Assembly: GCA_902803155.1 (NCBI GenBank)
Contig: CADCOU010000245.1
Span: 1-5,945, forward strand
Direction of reading: 5' to 3'
From: an uncultured Lachnospiraceae bacterium
GTDB lineage: Bacteria > Bacillota > Clostridia > Lachnospirales > Lachnospiraceae
Length of the DNA: 5,945 bases
The notes under the pieces are model-generated. The model saw only the letters and a list, made by a program, of their open reading frames with translations, was not told the DNA's origin and did not search any database. The position numbers and the translations under genes were made by a program. Positions within the stretch are counted from its first letter, which is position 1; every line of letters begins with the position of its first letter. Shown in pieces: positions 5,867 to 5,945 of the stretch.

Positions 5867-5945
5867 AGGCTTCTCTCCTTCTTAAGACCTGAATGCGCAT
5901 CCAGGTATTGACTCGCATAATCGCTGATTGGCTGTCGATGGTACA
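5863..5945 (-). CDS. Possible C-terminal end of an upstream gene (26 residues visible), unidentified
   Basis: On the minus strand one frame is open from the right edge (first whole codon at 5943) to a TGA at 5865-5863 that overlaps the gmk ATG as ATGA, a typical coupling arrangement. The visible peptide ends in DAHSGLKKERSL. I do not recognise it; in many Firmicutes yicC and remA (DUF370) lie upstream of gmk, but this tail does not clearly match either. Several codons (CGA, CCA, AGT, CAA, GGT, CTA) are less favoured in the neighbouring genes, so this could equally be an untranslated gmk leader. A second frame is open only to a TAA about 20 codons in. Confidence 0.3.
   Translation of the reverse strand, partial: YHRQPISDYASQYLDAHSGLKKERSL
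5887..5906. repeat. 20-bp near-perfect palindrome upstream of gmk
   Basis: ACCTG and CAGGT arms flank an exact ATGCGCAT core with one mismatched pair (A5892 against C5901). It lies about 20 bases before the gmk ATG, just upstream of the ribosome binding site. It could be a dimeric regulator's operator, or a small hairpin with little or no loop in the mRNA. I cannot match it to a known operator. Chance occurrence is possible. Confidence 0.45.

Overview
The window looks like chromosomal DNA from a Clostridia-class Firmicute, most likely Lachnospiraceae or a relative. The grounds are the gene order gmk-rpoZ-rimO-pgsA, the clostridial-type omega and guanylate kinase sequences, strong AAGGAG/GAGGAGG ribosome binding sites, and a eukaryote-like (type II) NADP isocitrate dehydrogenase. 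GC content is a little above half by eye. All supported genes lie on the minus strand, so transcription runs from the right edge to the left. I see no mobile elements, CRISPR arrays, rRNA or tRNA.

Right to left, the first block is a tight housekeeping operon. An unidentified reading frame enters from the right edge, and its stop overlaps the gmk start as ATGA. Then follow gmk (guanylate kinase), rpoZ (RNA polymerase omega), rimO (ribosomal protein S12 methylthiotransferase) and pgsA (phosphatidylglycerophosphate synthase). Gaps between gmk, rpoZ and rimO are under 10 bases. A leader of about 98 bases with a small hairpin separates rimO from pgsA. The block ends in a perfect 11-bp stem plus U7 intrinsic terminator. 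It joins nucleotide supply, transcription, ribosome modification and phospholipid synthesis, all growth-linked core functions.

The second block starts immediately after that terminator. A consensus-like sigma-A promoter (TTGACA, 16 bases, TAGAAT) drives icd (NADP-dependent isocitrate dehydrogenase). The icd stop overlaps by 11 bases the start of a gene that runs off the left edge. That gene encodes a protein with a ParB-like N-terminal region and no signal peptide. It resembles the N-terminal part of proteins annotated in Lachnospiraceae as BMP-family substrate-binding proteins, but the diagnostic C-terminal part is outside the window.

Most of the window is ordinary core genome. The least ordinary items are the roughly 200-residue charged, alanine-rich extension in front of the PgsA catalytic domain, the cytoplasmic ParB-like protein coupled to icd, and a 20-bp near-palindrome just upstream of gmk. 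I found no convincing new multi-gene system.
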